A stretch of 16,800 bases of DNA from Comamonadaceae bacterium (GTDB taxonomy: Bacteria; Pseudomonadota; Gammaproteobacteria; Burkholderiales; Burkholderiaceae_C), in the NCBI GenBank assembly GCA_947483455.1, contig CANKNK010000006.1, forward strand, positions 1-16,800, written 5' to 3'. Each line of letters opens with the position of its first letter. Within the stretch, counting starts at the first letter, position 1. The notes below the pieces were generated by a model. That model saw only the letters and a program-made list of their open reading frames with translations, was not told the origin of the DNA and did no database searches. The position numbers and the translations under genes are program-made. Below are positions 14,250 through 16,800 of this stretch, in pieces.

Positions 14250-16800
14250 ATGCAATTTGTCACCTGGGCCCAGCGGGCCATTACCACCTTGTGGGTATGC
14301 CTCACCGGTCTGAGCATGGTGACTTCGGTCAGCGCCCTCACTTCAGATGCCTCTGCTGCTTCCGCAGTGCAACGGGTGCGCAGTGTGGAGGGCATCACCG
14401 AATACCTGCTGCCCAACGGCCTGCGGGTGCTGCTGGCGCCCGATGCGTCCAAGCCCACCACGACGGTGAACATCACCTATCTAGTAGGTAGCCGGCACGA
14501 GAACTACGGCGAGACTGGCATGGCGCATTTGCTGGAGCACATGGTGTTCAAGGGCACGCCTAGCCAGGGCAACATCATGACTGCGCTGGGCAAGCGCGGG
14601 ATGGACTTTAATGGCACGACCTATACCGACCGTACCAATTATTTCGAAACCTTTCCTGCCTCCGAGAGCAATTTGCGCTGGGTCTTGCAGATGGAAGCGG
14701 ACCGTATGGTCAACAGCTTCATCGCGCGCGCCGACCTGGATAAAGAGTTTTCTGTCGTCCGCAATGAAATGGAGGCGGGTGAAAACCGGCCCCAGCAGGT
14801 GCTGATGCAAAAATTGCTAGCTAGCAGTTTTGACTGGCATAACTACGGCAAAGACACCATCGGTGCGCGCAGCGATGTGGAGAACGTCAAGATTGAGAAC
14901 TTACAAAATTTTTACCGAAAGTATTACCAGCCTGACAACGCAGTTTTGGTGATTGCCGGCGCTTTCGAAGTGGCGCAGGCACTGTCCATGGTGGAACAGG
15001 CCTTTGGACCCTTGCCCCGGCCAGCACGTGTTCTAGAGCCCACTTACACCCGCGAGGCACCGCGCGACGGCGCGCGTGAACTCACGGTGAGCCGCGTCGC
15101 CGACAGCTATTGGCTAGCTGCCCTCTATCTCATTTCGGCTGGCGCGCATCCTGACACAGCGGCGCTCTTCGCTTTGGGTGAGATATTGGCCTCGCCACCT
15201 GCGGGGCGTCTGCACACCGAACTCGTGGAGCGCAAAAAGGCCTCGCAAAGCTATGCTTGGACCTTGGACTTTGCAGAACCTGGTTGCATTATTTTTTGGC
15301 TGGAGTTGGACAAGAGCCACTCCATGGCACAGGCCCGCCAGGCCATGCTGGCGCAGCTCGAAGGTGTAGCGCGTAAACCGATCACTGAAGCCGAATTGGC
15401 ACGGGCCAAGGCCACGCTGCTCAGCGATATCGACAACACCGTCAATAACGCGCAAAGCTTGGCCATCGCATTGTCGGAGGCCATCGCCAAGGGCGATTGG
15501 CGTCTGTTTTTCTTGCAACGCGATCGCATTGAAGCACTGACGGTGGCGGATGTGCAGCGCGTGGCGCAGCACTATCTGCAAAGCAATAACCGCACGCTGG
15601 GCCAGTTTGTACCTACGGCCAAACCCCAGCGCGCCGTTATTCCGCCCATGCCCGACTTGGCTGGGATGCTGGCCGATTACCAAGGTAAGGCGGCGGTCGC
15701 CCAAGGCGAAGCCTTTGTGCTCACTCCCTCGGCTATTGAAGCGCGCACGATGCGCAGCACCTTACCCAGTGGTGCACGCTTGGTACTGATTCCCAAAAAG
15801 ACGCGTGGCCAAACGGTGTCGGGTCAGATCGTGCTGGAAATAGGGGACGAAAAATCGCTCGCCGGACGTGCCAGCGCCATCGAGATGGCGGCCAGCTTGC
15901 TCACACGCGGTGCCGGACGGCGCAGCCGCAGCGACATCAGCAACACCTTGGACCTACTCAAAACCAAACTGTCGGTCAGCCAGCAAGGCCAAAGCCTGGT
16001 GCTGCAGTTTGATACGGTGCGCGCCAGCCTGCCCGCGCTCATGCCCTTGCTGCACGACATTTTGCGCGCGCCCACGTTTTCGCAGGCGGAGTTTGAGCAG
16101 GCGCGTAGCCAGGATTTGACTTTTGTTAAATCCCAGCGCAGCGACCCCGAGGCTTTGGCGGCCAAGGCCGTGGCGCGTGGTCTCAATAACGTTGGGCGCA
16201 AGGACATTCGCTACGCCCGTAGCTTTGAGGAGCATATTGCAGACCTCCAAGCTCTGCGTCTGCCGCAGGTCAAGGCTGCTTATGCCGATTTAGCGGGCGC
16301 CGCTTCGGCGCACTTCGCGCTGGCCGGTGATTTTGATCCGGCTTGGGCACAGACTGCCGCCCAAACGCTGTTTGCTGGTTGGGCTGGCAAAGTCACGTTT
16401 GAGCGGTTACGCAAGCTAGCGCCCGAGCCCCATGCGGCTACCTTGCAATTAGAAACGCCCGATAAAGCAAACGCTGTGTACATGGCAGCCTTGCCGCTTA
16501 AAGCGCAAGACACCATGCCCGACTACCCAGCGCTTTTGCTGGCCAATGAAATTCTGGGTGGTGGCACGCAGTCGCGCTTGCTCGAGCGTTTGCGCCAGCA
16601 AGAGGGCATCAGTTATGGCGCAGGTAGCCAGCTGCGGGTGTCGGCCTTGGAGCCAGCCGGACAATTGACTTTGTGGGCGATTTTTGCGCCCGAGAACCGC
16701 ATCAAGGTCGAGCAGGCTATAGCTCAGGAAGTAATCCAGTTGCTTGCCAGCGGAATTACCGAAGCCGAATTGCAGGACGCGAAGAAAAGCCTGGACCAGC
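14250..16800 (+). CDS. Periplasmic M16 zinc metallopeptidase, two-domain (3' end beyond the right edge)
   Basis: The frame is open from an ATG 15 nt after the fusion gene to the window end, giving 850 codons, probably all but the last 50-100. A signal peptide is visible (R9, hydrophobic residues about 10-27, likely cleavage after VSA at 29). The N-terminal domain is catalytic: HLLEH at 93-97 (ligands H93 and H97, catalytic E96), with E173 in VVRNE as third ligand, 76 residues after H97. The second M16 half, from about residue 500, has no HxxEH. It keeps RLRQQEGISYG with R782 and Y789, seven apart like the paired Arg and Tyr that the inactive half lends to the active site in insulysin-type enzymes. 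A working clamshell peptidase is therefore likely. The short gap implies co-transcription with the permease-M1 gene. It is a close paralogue of the minus-strand gene at the left edge. The substrate is unknown. Confidence 0.94.
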   Translation, partial: MQFVTWAQRAITTLWVCLTGLSMVTSVSALTSDASAASAVQRVRSVEGITEYLLPNGLRVLLAPDASKPTTTVNITYLVGSRHENYGETGMAHLLEHMVFKGTPSQGNIMTALGKRGMDFNGTTYTDRTNYFETFPASESNLRWVLQMEADRMVNSFIARADLDKEFSVVRNEMEAGENRPQQVLMQKLLASSFDWHNYGKDTIGARSDVENVKIENLQNFYRKYYQPDNAVLVIAGAFEVAQALSMVEQAFGPLPRPARVLEPTYTREAPRDGARELTVSRVADSYWLAALYLISAGAHPDTAALFALGEILASPPAGRLHTELVERKKASQSYAWTLDFAEPGCIIFWLELDKSHSMAQARQAMLAQLEGVARKPITEAELARAKATLLSDIDNTVNNAQSLAIALSEAIAKGDWRLFFLQRDRIEALTVADVQRVAQHYLQSNNRTLGQFVPTAKPQRAVIPPMPDLAGMLADYQGKAAVAQGEAFVLTPSAIEARTMRSTLPSGARLVLIPKKTRGQTVSGQIVLEIGDEKSLAGRASAIEMAASLLTRGAGRRSRSDISNTLDLLKTKLSVSQQGQSLVLQFDTVRASLPALMPLLHDILRAPTFSQAEFEQARSQDLTFVKSQRSDPEALAAKAVARGLNNVGRKDIRYARSFEEHIADLQALRLPQVKAAYADLAGAASAHFALAGDFDPAWAQTAAQTLFAGWAGKVTFERLRKLAPEPHAATLQLETPDKANAVYMAALPLKAQDTMPDYPALLLANEILGGGTQSRLLERLRQQEGISYGAGSQLRVSALEPAGQLTLWAIFAPENRIKVEQAIAQEVIQLLASGITEAELQDAKKSLDQ

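Noticed and set aside
14481..14810. Minus-strand open frame opposite the right M16 gene, similar in style to the frame at 820-1389
   Set aside because: The resemblance arises because both are antisense to the same duplicated M16 domain. It is not evidence of a conserved antisense gene.
1..16800. CRISPR array, tRNA or rRNA genes, insertion sequences, prophage or toxin-antitoxin genes
   Set aside because: I saw no regularly spaced repeats, RNA-gene signatures, transposase motifs or small paired genes. Coding style looks uniform throughout, with no clear sign of recent transfer.

Overview
The window is GC-rich and coding-dense, with no RNA genes, CRISPR array, transposase or phage genes that I can recognise. 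Codon choice, protein style and the ATGA-overlapped gene chains suggest a Gram-negative proteobacterium, most likely a betaproteobacterium of the Burkholderiales (Comamonadaceae-like). That placement rests on general resemblance only. Every confident gene product belongs to the cell envelope.

Layout. (1) Positions 1-1449, minus strand: the N-terminal 483 codons of a periplasmic M16 zinc peptidase that runs off the left edge. (2) A 228-bp divergent intergenic region. (3) Positions 1678-6017, plus strand: a lipoprotein periplasmic adaptor and an AcrB/MexB-type RND pump, with no outer-membrane channel gene beside them. (4) Positions 6077-9575: an exported S33-type alpha/beta-hydrolase peptidase, overlapped by ATGA with an ABC-2 ATPase, which is overlapped by ATGA with a NatB-like permease. 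(5) A 131-bp spacer holding a perfect 7-bp-stem hairpin, a possible promoter and a weak terminator-like dyad. (6) Positions 9707-16800: a second ABC-2 ATPase; a 1203-residue protein fusing two ABC-2 membrane halves to a C-terminal M1 zinc aminopeptidase domain; and a second M16 peptidase, nearly complete, running off the right edge.

How the genes may work together. Three transporters (one RND, two ABC-2) alternate with four predicted extracytoplasmic peptidases (two M16, one S33, one M1 domain). The most notable unit is 9707-16800. Its permease has about 13 predicted membrane segments, so the M1 domain should face the periplasm, physically joined to the transporter. The gene starting 15 nt downstream encodes an M16 endopeptidase with a signal peptide. 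An M16 enzyme making peptides, an M1 domain trimming them and an ABC transporter powered from the cytoplasm would be a coherent periplasmic peptide-processing or peptide-transport machine. The parts are seen in the sequence; the joint function is inference.

The two M16 genes are paralogues in opposite orientation, identical at 54 of 58 residues around the zinc site in my hand alignment. They frame the whole transporter block, so an old inverted duplication has shaped the locus.
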